64,000 nt of DNA from Blasia pusilla (GCA_050084515.1 CM114271.1:18600001-18664000); one strand, 5' to 3'. Positions 45,794-56,130 are shown, counted from the first letter of the stretch. Notes: a model not told the origin generated them from the sequence alone. Program-made: numbers and translations.

Positions 45794-47170
45794 TGTCACG
45801 TCTTTTAGGATAAATCGGTGAGATCTAGTAGAGCGCCTTTGTGAGTAGTGGAGGATAGGCTCAATAAGTCAAGGATGACATGTTGAGGCCCCGGGAAACT
45901 TCAGAGCGTAGGTTTCCCCTTCGTTTCGGCTCATTTGGAGCCATATTGAAAAACTTACTATTTTAGGTAAGTAGCATTTTGAGTATATGATAAACTTTCT
46001 ATTTTTGTTAAGTGGCCCTTGACCTCATACACTAAGGCAAGAGCCAAGGAGGTGACTTGGGAGCATAGGTTACCATGGAGAGAGCTTGGGAGAGGGGAGG
46101 GGTATACCTCAAGGAGAGAGAGTTTGAGAGCTCATTCTCTCTTTGTTGAACCTCTTGGCATGAGGTGGCGGAGCTATGGTCTTGCTTGCCTTGAATGTGT
46201 AACCCAAGCCTCTCATTAGGAGAATGGGTTTGGTTTGACATTGAAAGAGACATGTGAGAGTGCACATATTTGAGTGCTATGGTGTTGAGAGAGATTGGAT
46301 CTTATTTTACAAAGAGAGAATGAGTGAGTGAGAGAGCTTCATGGGGGAGTTTGCTGGTTGCGCGATGTTTGGTGCAGGTTTGAGGACCGTGTTTCCCGCT
46401 TCATGGCTCATGGGGGTGCTCACCGGAGCAAGAGCCGTCCGAGTTTGATGTTTTGCTTTGCTGATTTTTTGTTCGGGAGAATGGCACGCGGAAGCGCTAC
46501 CCAATTTTCAATAGGAATTGAGTATGGGGGCGGATTTCTCCATGCGATGTTCTCGAAAGCACCATGTAGCTTTTTGATTTGTGTTCTCACAGGTTTTGTA
46601 TTTTCATAGGGAGAAATCAGTACGGACGCGCTGCCAAAATTTGTGTAGGAGAAAGAGACATTGGGCTTTACAATAGTCCCCCGTCAATTTCTACTGGAAT
46701 GTCTGATTCAAAATATTTTTTTATATTGTCATATATCATGAAGTTGTGCACGCTATGCAATAAATGATACGCAATTTGGAGTTGTGAGCAAAAAGTTATG
46801 GTCAATCTTACAAGACTGCTATTGCTAGGCGATTTTTAGGGTTAAATTGTTCAAACCCTAAACCAACCGCCGCGCCGGCGGCATCGTTGCCGTCATAGCT
46901 ACCATCAATGGTCCACCGTCACCATCAATGGTCAACCGTCACCATCAATGGTCAACCGTCAATGGTCCACCATCCACCGTTGGCCGTTGTCGCCGCCTAG
47001 TGCTGTTCAGAGCCGCTTTTGGCCGTTTTTCACCCTTTGGTTGCCATTGCCGCCATTACGGAGTGGAGAGTCTTCCACGATCACTGTTGATTCTCTGACT
47101 TGCGCCGCCACCACATACTTTGGTTTGGCCGCCACCGTCATCGTAGTTTTGTCATCAACCAATGATGGCA
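45794..47170 (+). repeat. 5' LTR of gypsy element A
   Basis: Starts TGTCACGTCTTTTAGGAT; the end near 47170 is set by comparison with the solo LTR and the B LTR, so it may be off by some bases. It contains the telobox inverted repeat (46835-46863) and the GGTCAACCGTCACC-type minisatellite (46895-46985). A promoter is expected here, but I could not place a TATA box with confidence. Confidence 0.75.
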
Positions 47171-47898
47171 GGTGACCTCGGGTTATGGTGTTTGAGTTTT
47201 CATTTCATGTTGTTATGTTGTGATTGGTAGCCACTCGACGAAGATCGAGTACCATGCCGTGACACCCGTAGCGCAACACGCCGCCGATTGCCGCGTTGTG
47301 CCGCTTGTGGCCGCACCGCATTGTCTCAATCACAGAGCCGCTCCTTCACTAAGAAGCAAAGCGCGTGAATTGCTGATTGAGGAGGGTATGCCGCCAAGTC
47401 CATCGTTTTGTAGTCGTTTAGTCTTTGCCTTTGTCGCGAATTCGAACCTGCACTGCACATCAATGGGGTTTGAGTAGCGTCAATACGAGAGGAGTACGAT
47501 TTGCTAATTGGAAAAGTTGTCTTCACGACCAAGTTGGGGTTGAGATTTGCAAATGTCGAGGAGCGACATCAACATTATTGTCACGTTACCCATTCTAGTC
47601 TCTTACCTTGCACGTGTGAGAGATTTTTGGATATTGGGAACTTATTTGGGATATTGGGTTTCGTGTTGATGCTGAGAGCATCAATGATGTATGGGTTTAG
47701 GGGACATAGACTTGTGTGAGATGTCCAAAGTTAAGGATGGTTTGTCAATGAGACGATAGATCAGTTGATTTTTCGGACCGCGCCGCTTGTTGCCGCATAG
47801 CACACGTCTTAGTGAGAGAGTGTAGATTGAGTGCCGCATGTTTAGTTTTAGTGATTGAGGGATTACTTGCGAGATTGAGAGTGATCGTGTGAGAGGGC

Positions 47899-48876
47899 AT
47901 GAGGGCCATCACTGCGTCCTTTCGGGATTTTGAGAGGCAAGGTAGTGGACCTGAGAGTAGCTCTAGAGGGTTTACCCGGAGTGGTGCGAGGTTTCGAGGA
48001 TCTCCACATGAGGGACCACCTTCTACGTCATCTTCAGACAAGGAGGAGCATGTAGAGGAGTTGAGTAGTGCTTTGCCACTCACATTGAGTAGTCCTATTG
48101 CTTGGGCGTACGAGATGGGTGATCGGGGGAGAGGACAGCGTAGGTTCTCAGGTGCAGTAGGCATGATAGAGTTGCACGACTTCATCGCCGAGTTTAGGAG
48201 TTGGTGCAACTCACAGCGGGCTAGGAACTCTAGAGAGCTCAATCCGTTTACAGCATAGAATGGTATGTTCCAACAGTTAGAGGGGGCACCCATGGACAAT
48301 TACCATGAGTTCTCCCATAGGTATGCCTAGGAGATTGAGGCATGGCGACTCTACTATGACCCACACTATGTGTCATAGACGGAGCCGTTCCCAAATGAGG
48401 AGGAGTCATGAGAGGCTACTTCCTCTTCCACTAGTGATGTTTTAGGAGGGATCACTCGCACTGGAGCAGTTGCACCGTCTAGTCGGTTTTGTCCCAGGTT
48501 CAACCCCGTGGTTGAGTTCTTCATTGAGTTGAGGGCGAGCTACCAAGTGGTACGGACAGAGAAGTTGCGGAGCATCCATGACTTCCAGACGCGCCCGTGT
48601 GAGAGTTTGGGTGAGGCTTACACTCGCTTGCGCCGGTTGATCAACGTCACTCAGGGGGTGACAGAGGCTCAAGCTATCCAGTCATGGTACGCGATGTTGG
48701 ACCAGACCCTACGAGCATGGGTGCGGAAGAGGGTGCTTCTTATGAACACCTCCCCTACGTTGAGAGATGTTTTTAGGACCGCCGAGAACATTGAGTGCAA
48801 CATGATGGAGGAGATCGTAGCCACCATGGGTTCTAGGCGAGAGCAGTCACGATTTTCTACACCACCAATGCAGTAA
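47899..48876 (+). pseudogene. gypsy element A gag
   Basis: A single frame interrupted by four stops between 48258 and 48411. Capsid-like features are WAYEMGDRGRG, LHDFIAEFRSWCNSQR, MDNYHEFSHRYA, then FIELRASYQVVRTEKL and LRRLINVTQGV. The locus B copy has sense codons at these stops (for example FTAWNGMF where A has FTA-stop-NGMF), so the stops are later mutations. Gag builds the virus-like particle. Confidence 0.82.
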
Positions 48877-48984
48877 TGTGGACTCCGAGATAGGTCGACT
48901 ATGGCACCACGAGCTTAGGAAGGATACCAGAAGGCTGTGCCACAAAGACCTACGCCTTCATATGCGGCTCAATAATAGCCGCCT

Positions 48985-49160
48985 ATGATTACTTGTTGGT
49001 CATGTGGTGGAGCCCATCATCAGTGTGATTGCACTTGTCAGGGTCATGGACGTGTGCCTTAACATGGAGGAGGACATGGTGCTGCACCAAGAGGTTATTA
49101 GTGTTACTATTGTCAGAGGTATGGTCACACACGCGCTCGGTGTTTCAGTTTACACCCTGA
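48985..49160 (+). pseudogene. gypsy element A zinc knuckles
   Basis: Two CCHC-like motifs lie between gag and protease: CWSCGGAHHQCDC (about 48994-49035) and, after a GGG-rich linker with a stop, CYYCQRYGHTRARC (about 49107-49148). Nucleic-acid-binding knuckles are expected at this position. The frame is broken by several stops to about 49580. Confidence 0.7.
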
Positions 49161-49585
49161 GTTACGTCCAGACCGAGGGCTAGAGAGGGCACGAGAGCAA
49201 GTAGCCGGTCCGGGTGGGCTAGAGATCGTGCACCTGGTGGTCGTATTGGGGGACGAGGAGCAAGAGTTGCCCAATAGGGTGGTGGAGTTGCCCGTGGAGG
49301 AGGTAGAGTCCCACTAGCTAGACGCATCGAGGGAGATGCCAAGGGTGAAGTAGGGATGGCTGCTTAGATACAAGAGCAGATTGCCGCTATAGCATTGAGG
49401 TTACGCGATGCCAGATCCATGGCATCGAGATCATATGGAGCAGCCAGAGATATGGAGTATCCTTGTTGGATGTGTGGGGTTGCCCACATGGAGGCTTCCG
49501 CAGTTCTGACGCGTGGAGCAGCCATAGAGTTGGCTCCACATCGAGGGGAAGCTAGGAAATAGACCAATCTCCCCAATCTTTCACG

Positions 49586-50560
49586 TTGTCCAAGGTGATG
49601 AGGACCCCATCGATGGGTCTTGATCAGAGTTCCCGGAGAGTTGGTGATGTTATTGGTGTGCAAGCACGAAGGGCAATGGGAGAAATGAGTGCAACGATTC
49701 CTATTGCTGATGCTAAGGAGGAGCATGTGTCGAGTACGATGTTGGGGGCGGCCACGATGGTGTACCGTACTCCGTTATTTTCTTCTTTTGATGTTATGAC
49801 ATTGGGAGGTATGCTACGCTATGCTATGTGAGCGAGGAGTTGGAGTTCCTGCATCACCTTCAGAGGTGATTGCAGAGGAGCTGATGGACCTGCCCTTGGA
49901 GCTGATGCTCGGGCCGTCCACGTCATATTCATGGCAGGCTGCGGTTGCTAGGATGGCGGAGATGCCCACTAGACCCGCGATAGAGCATGCCATGGCTTCT
50001 CCTAGTGTTGTGTTGCTAGATAATCTGGGAGAGGTCTTCCAGTTGGTGAGTCCAAAAGGTAGAGCTTTTAGTCCGCAGTGCGTCTTGTTGGATTCAAGAG
50101 CGCAACCCCTAATGTTGGGGAAAGCGTCATTCAGAGGATTGGGCTTGACAAGAGCCGATGTGGAGCATTGTCCATTCCGGATACAGACATCCTTGGATGG
50201 AACGAGTACCATATAATTTATCACCCGACATGAGGTTGTAGTGAGGATTTTCCCGGGACTTCCTATAGATGAGTCTGTGGTGCGAGCCAAGGCGATAGTG
50301 ACTAATGCAGAGTCCTACGACGTCTTGGTTGGTGGAGTAGTGTTATACCCGATGGGGTTTTCCCTGGATTACTGGGAGGAGTCAGCGTCCTATAGACCAA
50401 GATGGCATCCAAGTGATGGGCGCCTTAGCTCATTACCCATTCGATTCACAGCTGCAATGATCGAGCGACGGCCAAGAGAGATGGCGACCTTAGCAGCATT
50501 TAGCAATGCCATCACTTGGCCTAGTGATTTGATTAGGGAAATGTCCATACAGAGGATACT
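49586..50560 (+). pseudogene. gypsy element A aspartic protease region
   Basis: Includes VLLDSRAQPLMLGK (about 50084-50125), the retropepsin active-site segment. The minus-strand copy at locus B reads ILLDSGAQPLMLGK, so the catalytic D-S-G has become D-S-R here. Downstream, YDVLVGGVVLYPMGFSLDYW (50318-50377) matches the second conserved retropepsin block. A stop at 50215-50217 interrupts the domain. The next segment, FSNAITWPSDLI, runs into a one-base loss near 50534 relative to locus B, which moves the methyltransferase into another frame. Confidence 0.75.
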
Positions 50561-50578
50561 CCCATTTGTGACATTTCT

Positions 50579-51790
50579 ATGCAAAGGAGTGTCATGGTAG
50601 CTGCATCAGTCTGTGGAGGAGACGTGCCGCTTTGGGGTTTGCCTGAGGAGCTTCGACGCTTAGCCATTGAGCATGAGCAGACCGCATGGAGCGAGACGTT
50701 TGCACCAAAGTGTGACAGGTCAAAGGAACCCCAAGTAAGCAGGAGTGCTACTATAACCCCTTTGGACACCACCCTGATTGTATGGTGGATCCCAGAGAAG
50801 GATATTCGGGTGTTGGATCTCTTTGGAGGGATCAGCACTGGGTTAGTTGTTATTTTGCAAGCTGGAGTGCGCGTGCAAGAGTACCTATATGTGGAGATTG
50901 ATGATGTTGCGAGGCGCGCTTCACTTCACCATGTGGCGCAGTTACGCCTCCGTTTTCCCGACTTGTTGTCTGCATCTGCCATTCTGGGTTACCAGAGTTC
51001 TCTACCGAGGGACATTTCATTGTTGGGGACGCATGACTTGGAGCGGGTAGGGACCATAGACTTGATCATTGTTGGTTGGCCATGTGAGGGCCAGTCAAGT
51101 GTTGGACTGGATAGTGGATTAGCTTACTCTCGGTCCATGTTATTTTGGGAGATGATGCGGATCTTGCAACACTTGCAGGAGCATCAATCTTGTCCTCCAA
51201 CATACATTGTAGAGAATGTACAGATTTTGGGCGATTCGAGGTCCCGTGTGGTGACAAGTGCACATCAAGTGAGCGCATGGATTGGCCTTGAAGTTTTGTT
51301 GGATGCGGCAAGTATGGATTCACGAGCACATCGCCCGCGTCTTTGGTGGACCAACTTGGTACCACACAAGGTATTGCACAGGGCATATGCGAGAGTGGAG
51401 CGCCCCTCGGATTTTTTGGTGGATTCTATATTGGATCCGGGCCGTCAATCACAGGCAGTGAGGCTAGATGATTGACCGCCGTTGACTATGGTCAACATGA
51501 TTTGTAGGCCACGGGAAGCGTGTCCTACATTGGTGAGTTCTCCCGCTTCCTATGCATTCAAGGACGCCGGACCTCGCTTGGTTTGGGATGACCAAGTACA
51601 GAGGTTGGTGGAGCCCAACGCCGATGAGCGAGAGCAAGCGATGGGATTCCCCACAGGAGTGACGGCAGTACCGCCACTATCAGAGGCATGACGACATCAT
51701 GTCTTAGGTCAGGCAATGGAGCTGAATTGCTTGACATGGATTTTTAGCTTAGGAGTAGTTGAGCGACGTCGTTTGAGTATGCGAGAGATC
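50579..51790 (+). pseudogene. DNMT3-like cytosine-5 DNA methyltransferase domain inside gypsy pol
   Basis: DNMT3 enzymes add methyl groups de novo to carbon 5 of cytosine. The motifs stand in canonical, unpermuted order: I VLDLFGGISTGLVV (about 50809), IV IIVGWPCEGQSSVG with the catalytic cysteine codon TGT at 51083-51085, VI PTYIVENVQILGDSR (about 51200), VIII SRAHRPRLWWTNL (about 51317), IX EREQAMGFPTGVT (about 51628), X HVLGQAMELNCLTWIFSLG (from about 51698). S-AHR-R-x-x-W-x-N-L and the PC-E/N form are closer to DNMT3 than to DNMT1, CMT or DNMT2, and DRM would be permuted. Only two in-frame TGA codons (51473-51475, 51689-51691) break it; locus B has CAA at the first. It lies between protease and RT. 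No PWWP or ADD domain accompanies it. Confidence 0.88.
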
Positions 51791-52088
51791 ACAATTGTTG
51801 CATTGGTGAGCCCCATGCCTATTGAGATGGTTAGGGCATTGGTTGGGGGACAGACCCAAGGAGATCGACACACCAGGGATGATCGGGAGAGACACCCTTG
51901 GACTTCTTGGGATATTTTGCAGGTATGCCAGAAGATGATAGCCATAGCATCGAGCATGGTTCCGGGTTTTGCACGTGGAGATGATAGTTCTATTGTCTGA
52001 GACGGGGTTGCACCATAGCAACCACTGACATCCGCGTCGGAGAGTCCTACCGTAGTCACGATGGAGACTTCAGAGCCAGATTGAGTGC

Positions 52089-52490
52089 TTGGGTCCTACG
52101 ATATACCAAGGGAGCCTTGGTGTGCAACAAACAAAGGTAGAGGCTATTTCACGCATTCCACGCCCTATAGATGTGAGTCGAGTTCGTGCATTCATGGGAT
52201 TGGCAAACTTCTATCGACGATACGTCAAGGGTTTCAGTTTGATTTCAAAGCCGCTAACCTTGTTGACCAAGGTGGATCAAGAGTGGCATAGGGGGGATGA
52301 GCAGGAGAGAGCATTTCATATGCTCAAGGATAGATTGACGTCCGTGCACATATTGAGGAGACCGATCAGGGGGCATCCTTTCCAGTTGCATACCAATTGG
52401 AGCATGTTGGGGCTTGGAGCCATGCTCATCCAACATGACGATGATGGTAGAGAGTTCATGGTGGCTTATGCTAGTCGCTTGAACAATGCT
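52089..52490 (+). pseudogene. gypsy element A reverse transcriptase tail (core deleted)
   Basis: Starts YQGSLGVQQTKVEAISRIPR and continues RAFMGLANFYRRYVKGFS to LGLGAMLIQHDDDGREF and YASRLNNAT. This is the thumb/connection part of gypsy RT and the first strand of RNase H. The fingers-palm core with the YxDD box should precede it, but spacer sequence meets this segment directly at about 52085. The RT core is therefore deleted, and the element cannot reverse transcribe itself. Confidence 0.82.
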
Positions 52491-52491
52491 A

Positions 52492-53508
52492 CAGATTTCG
52501 CGACCCTCATAACCAAACAAGCGCCAAGCGGAACATCCGAACTCTAGCGAGCTCACGCTAGGATGGTTTGCGCTTTGGGAGTTAAGGAAACACAAGGGCA
52601 AGATGCGAGCGAGGTGAGCGTTTCGAGTGTTTCGTGTGTTGTGGTCATGACCAGGAAATCATAACCAAATGCGGTACTCAGACTTGAGAGAAGTCAAGTC
52701 TTGGAGGAGACGCGACCAAGGGGTGAAAACTAGACTTGAGACGTTGCAGCACTTGAGAGTTTCCGACTGTACTTTTGACCATAACTTTGACTCCCAAGAA
52801 GCGTTTGGGACAAATAAGATAGCATTGGAAAGCTTATGTCAAGTCAATTCTAGCGCACCAAAGACCTTTGCAAACACTTGTGCAAAGGATGAGATATGGG
52901 CCAAAACCAAACGTAAGAGGAGTCGGGTTGAGGGCCAAAAAGAGGGGCCCGGTTGGTCTTTCCCAAAGGTAGGGGGACCCCGGAGTTTCCTAAAAGTACA
53001 AGTAAGGGGGAAGGTCTCCAAGAGTTCTTGGGACTCGAAGCCCACTTTGGGCGCCGCGAGGCGATCCAAGGGCACGGAACGGATCATGAGTTTGGTGGTG
53101 GGCTTTAAAACCCAAACCAAGTTCAATAGAGGGATTTCGGAGATCCCTATTGGATTCCAACTTGCGACTCATATTATTGAGTCTCGGTTAGGGGCTCATG
53201 CCAAGTTTGTTGGACAATTGGGACCGCTAGGCGCGCAAATGCCGTTTCAGGTGCCTAGACTAACCAGAAAGTTTGTCCCAAGTCTCTGAAGGCTTGCCCG
53301 TGTAGGGAACCTAGGAATGAGGGAAGGTTGAGCTTGATAAGATGCCCAGTTGAGGATTCGGTGGGTTGAAAGACCGCTTGATCCAAAGCCAGACTAACGT
53401 GAGTGCATTTGGGTGCAGGTTGGCGATGAGAGCGTGTCCTACTAAACGTACGCTTCTGCAACACTAAGATTGACGTTCAAGGAGAGTAGGCGCACGACAA
53501 TAGAGGCG
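52492..53508 (+). repeat. Unclassified dispersed repeat, copy 2, inserted in gypsy RNase H
   Basis: About 1 kb separates RNase H coding sequence ending SRLNNAT from sequence resuming ANYNSYEGE, which are adjacent in intact gypsy elements. The insert has no obvious gene. Homologous pieces lie at 44800-45410 and 56500-57240 (opposite strand) and 32085-32285, so it belongs to a family. I did not find terminal repeats or a clear target duplication. Confidence 0.65.
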
Positions 53509-53830
53509 AATTATAACTCGTATGAGGGTGAGTGCTTGGCTGCAGTGTGGGCTATTGCACATTTCACATGTTATCTATTTGGAAATCCCTTTACCATCAT
53601 TACTGATTATCAGCCACTTAAGTGGTTGATGGCATCCGACAAGCTAAGAGGAAAGCTTGCAAGGTGGGCTCTTTTGTTGCAGGAGTATGACTTCCAAGTG
53701 GTACATCGACCTGGGAGGCTCAACCAAGATGCAAATGGTTTGAGCTGTAACCCATGCCCGAGTCAGCAAGATACGACTAGAGCTCGTTGGCATGGTGAGA
53801 GTGATGAGGAGTTGGTGCCAAGATGGCATA
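53509..53830 (+). pseudogene. gypsy element A RNase H
   Basis: Contains YNSYEGECLAAVWAIAHF, YLFGNPFTIITDYQPLKWL, SDKLRGKLARWALLLQEYDF and VVHRPGRLNQDANGLS, the gypsy RNase H C-terminal half with the conserved TDxQPLKWL and HxxGxxNxxADxLS blocks. In the second block D has become Y relative to the usual TDHQ reading (H to Y), and A-D has become A-N. Confidence 0.85.
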
Positions 53831-54113
53831 CGTTAGCCTATTTGGGCTTGTTGGCTATGGAGAGCCAGATTTCTAGGACTTTGATGGTGAGGTCTAATGG
53901 AGAGTCCTTAGATACTGAGGCCGGTGAGAAGACAACAGGTGGCCAAGACATTCACGGTGATGGAGTGGTCTTGGAGTACCTGCATACTCGCAGCGTCGCG
54001 AGCACAGTCGGTGCTAGAGAGTGGGATCAGATCCTACAATGAGCCAAACGGTTTCGGTGGGAGGGCACATATATGTTGTGAGTGTGGGAGGATGGTAGAG
54101 TGGATGTAGTGTC

Positions 54114-54760
54114 TCATCCTTCATAGAGAGCACGTTTGGTGCGTCATTCCCACGAGGAGTTTGGTCATTTTGGAGTGAAACGGACGTACAGCTTGCTCCA
54201 GATTCAGTATTGGTGGCGAGGCGTACAGACTGACGTTTAGCAATTTGTTGCCAGATGCATGGTGTGTGATCAAGTCCGAGTATCATTCAATGCTCCGACT
54301 CCATAGTTGCATCCACTTCCAATCATGGGTTTAGGTTATAGATGGAGTTTGGATTTTGCAGGAACTTTGCTTTTGAAGGAGCGTCATAGTCCTTATGTGT
54401 TGATGATGGTCCTGCACTTATCGAAGTGGATAGAATTGGTTGCATTGTCTGACAAAGCAAGTGAGGGAGTAGCGTATGCCTTCCTAGATTGAGTGTTGAG
54501 TCATTACTGCGCACCAATGGAGGTGTTGACAGACAAGGGTACAGAGTTCTACAGGGAGTTTTAGGCCTTCTTTATCAGGCACTTATCGACCACCGGACTA
54601 CTTTCCGAGATCATCCTGAGGAGGATGGACTAGCGGAGCGGGTTGTGCAGACAATGAAGAGAGGACCACGCAAGTATGGCTTGCAGAGAGGTCACCTAGG
54701 AGATTGGGACCTTCAGAGAGTGATGTCCATGGCGTTTGAGAACTTGGCGATTGCGTAACA
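54114..54760 (+). pseudogene. gypsy element A integrase
   Basis: Zinc-binding HHCC pieces (HEEFGHFGVKRTY, then FVARCMVCDQ) lead into the catalytic core: WSLDFAGTLL (first Asp), VLTDKGTEF (second Asp) and, in another frame, DHPEEDGLAERVVQTMKRG with the catalytic Glu. Stops at about 54237, 54303, 54489 and 54561 and a frame change near 54560 disable it. Integrase joins the cDNA to host DNA. Confidence 0.82.
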
Positions 54761-54845
54761 TCGGGATACCTTGAGATATGCAACTTTTCAGGAAGATGGT
54801 TATTGACCTACTATCCAGAGGTTTCATCATGAGGACTATGTCTAC

Positions 54846-55196
54846 TTGCAGCAGATGGCATCCACGAGGTTGGATGTGACTACAAGGTGCATCATATTGA
54901 GAGTGCGTGAGGTTTTGCCATCCAGTGTTCTCTTATTGGAAGGACACGATGGTATGGTTTGGAAGGACCATGTGCGTAATTATGCGCCATGTCATCTTCC
55001 AAACATTGACGATGTATTTGATCCAAGCTTAGCAATAGTTCTTGCAGGCTTGCGGTCTATGTTGTGTGGTTCTGCCCGTGGTGCAGCCACTATTATAGTC
55101 TGTGATGAGTGTTCGAAAGAATGGCATATGGCATATTTGATGCCACCTCTCACTAGGGTTCCTCAGGGAAGATGGATGTATCCCACATATACATAA
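54846..55196 (+). pseudogene. Integrase C-terminal tail with a decayed PHD finger
   Basis: Open for 116 codons. The end reads MLCGSARGAATIIVCDECSKEWHMAYLMPPLTRVPQGRWMYPTY. Most of a PHD signature is visible: CDEC, W-H, L-PPL-x-x-VP-x-G-x-W. Ligand 1 is Ser and ligands 6, 7 and 8 are Tyr, where Cys is expected, so zinc binding is lost in this copy. PHD fingers read histone H3 tails and could guide integration, as chromodomains do in chromoviruses. That role is inference. Confidence 0.7.
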
Positions 55197-55378
55197 AGAA
55201 GGTAGTTCTACATTCTGACTTGTGTCTGTGAAATGGATGACAAAAAGGTGACTAACAATGGGGCCACATGAGCACCCGACCTTCTTGCTCTTAGTGTCTC
55301 AGAGATGTATGTCATGGTAAGTAGGGATAGATGGCTATGTAGAGTTAAAGGGACCTAACCACCAGCTAGGGGGGAAAT

Positions 55379-56130
55379 TGGAGATATTTTGGTACTTCTT
55401 GTCTCGTTGTTTGGATGCCATGAGTTAGCATGGGATTGTGCGTGCTTGTGTGTGTGTCTAGTGACAGCGATGTGTATGCGCACGATAATTGTCACATCTT
55501 TTAGGCTACATTAGTGAGATCTAGTAGAGTGCCTTTGTGAGTAGTGGATGACATGTTGAGTAGGTCGAGGATGCCATGCTGAGGCCCCAGAAAACCTCAG
55601 AGAGCAGTTTTTCCCTTCATTTTGTCTCATTTGGAGCCATATTGAGAAACTTGCTAATTTAGGTAAGCACCCTTTTGAATATATGATCAACTTTCTATTT
55701 TTGTTAAGTGACCCTTGACCTCCTACATCAGGGCAAGAGCCAAGGAGGTGACTTGAAAGCATAGGTTACCATGGAGAGAGCTTGGGAGAGGGGAGGGATA
55801 TACCTCAAGGAGAGACAGCCTGAGAGCTCATTCTCTTTTTGTTGAACCTCTTGGCATGAGGCGGCGGAGTTATGGTCTTACTTGCCTTGTGTGTGTAATC
55901 CAAGCCTCTCATTAGGAGAGTGGGTTTGGTTTGATATAGAGAGAGACATGTGAGAGTGCACACATTTGAGAGCTATGGTGTTGAGAGAGATTGGATCTTA
56001 TTTTAATTGGAGATATTTTGGTATTTCTTGTCTCATTGTTTGGATGCCATGAGTTAGCATGGGATTGTGCTTGTTTGTGTGTGTGTTTGGTGACAGCGAT
56101 GTATGTTGTGTAGCGATGTGTATGCGCACG
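55379..56130 (+). repeat. Truncated 3' LTR bracketed by a direct duplication of the pre-LTR segment
   Basis: A 3' LTR begins TGTCACATCTTTTAGG at 55490 and stops after about 515 bases at 56004, where other copies continue with ACAAAGAGAG. The 111 bases before it (55379-55489, starting GGAGATATTTTGGTACTTC) are repeated after it (56006 to about 56130) with an extra short duplication of a TGTGTAGCGATG-type unit. A purine run AGGGGGGAAA (about 55370) is the likely polypurine tract. Confidence 0.75.

Larger units (their letters stand above)
45794..56004 (+). mobile_element. Ty3/gypsy LTR retrotransposon with DNMT3-like and PHD domains (element A)
   Basis: The layout is 5' LTR (45794-47170), leader, gag (47899-48876), CCHC knuckles (about 48985-49160), protease (about 49985-50380), DNMT3-like methyltransferase (50579-51790), RT tail (52089-52490), an unrelated insert (52492-53508), RNase H (53509-53830), integrase (54114-54760), PHD finger (54846-55196) and truncated 3' LTR (55490-56004). 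The integrase-last pol order and the sequence type make it Ty3/gypsy. Many in-frame stops, a one-base loss near 50534, absence of the RT core and the truncated 3' LTR make it inactive. Relatives are the solo LTR at 29441 and locus B from 57614. Confidence 0.9.

Noticed and set aside
47165-47190. Primer binding site for gypsy element A at TGGCAGGTGACC
   Set aside because: It lies at the estimated LTR end, but I could not match it to a known tRNA 3' end and the LTR boundary is uncertain, so I did not annotate it.
51709-52059. Minus-strand 116-codon frame after the methyltransferase
   Set aside because: Antisense of element A pol; the similar plus-strand frame at 60730-60957 arises because locus B is inverted there, not because it is a gene.
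52669-53289. A 206-codon plus-strand frame inside the RNase H insert
   Set aside because: Composition is protein-like only superficially. Other copies of the repeat do not keep the frame and no domain is recognisable.
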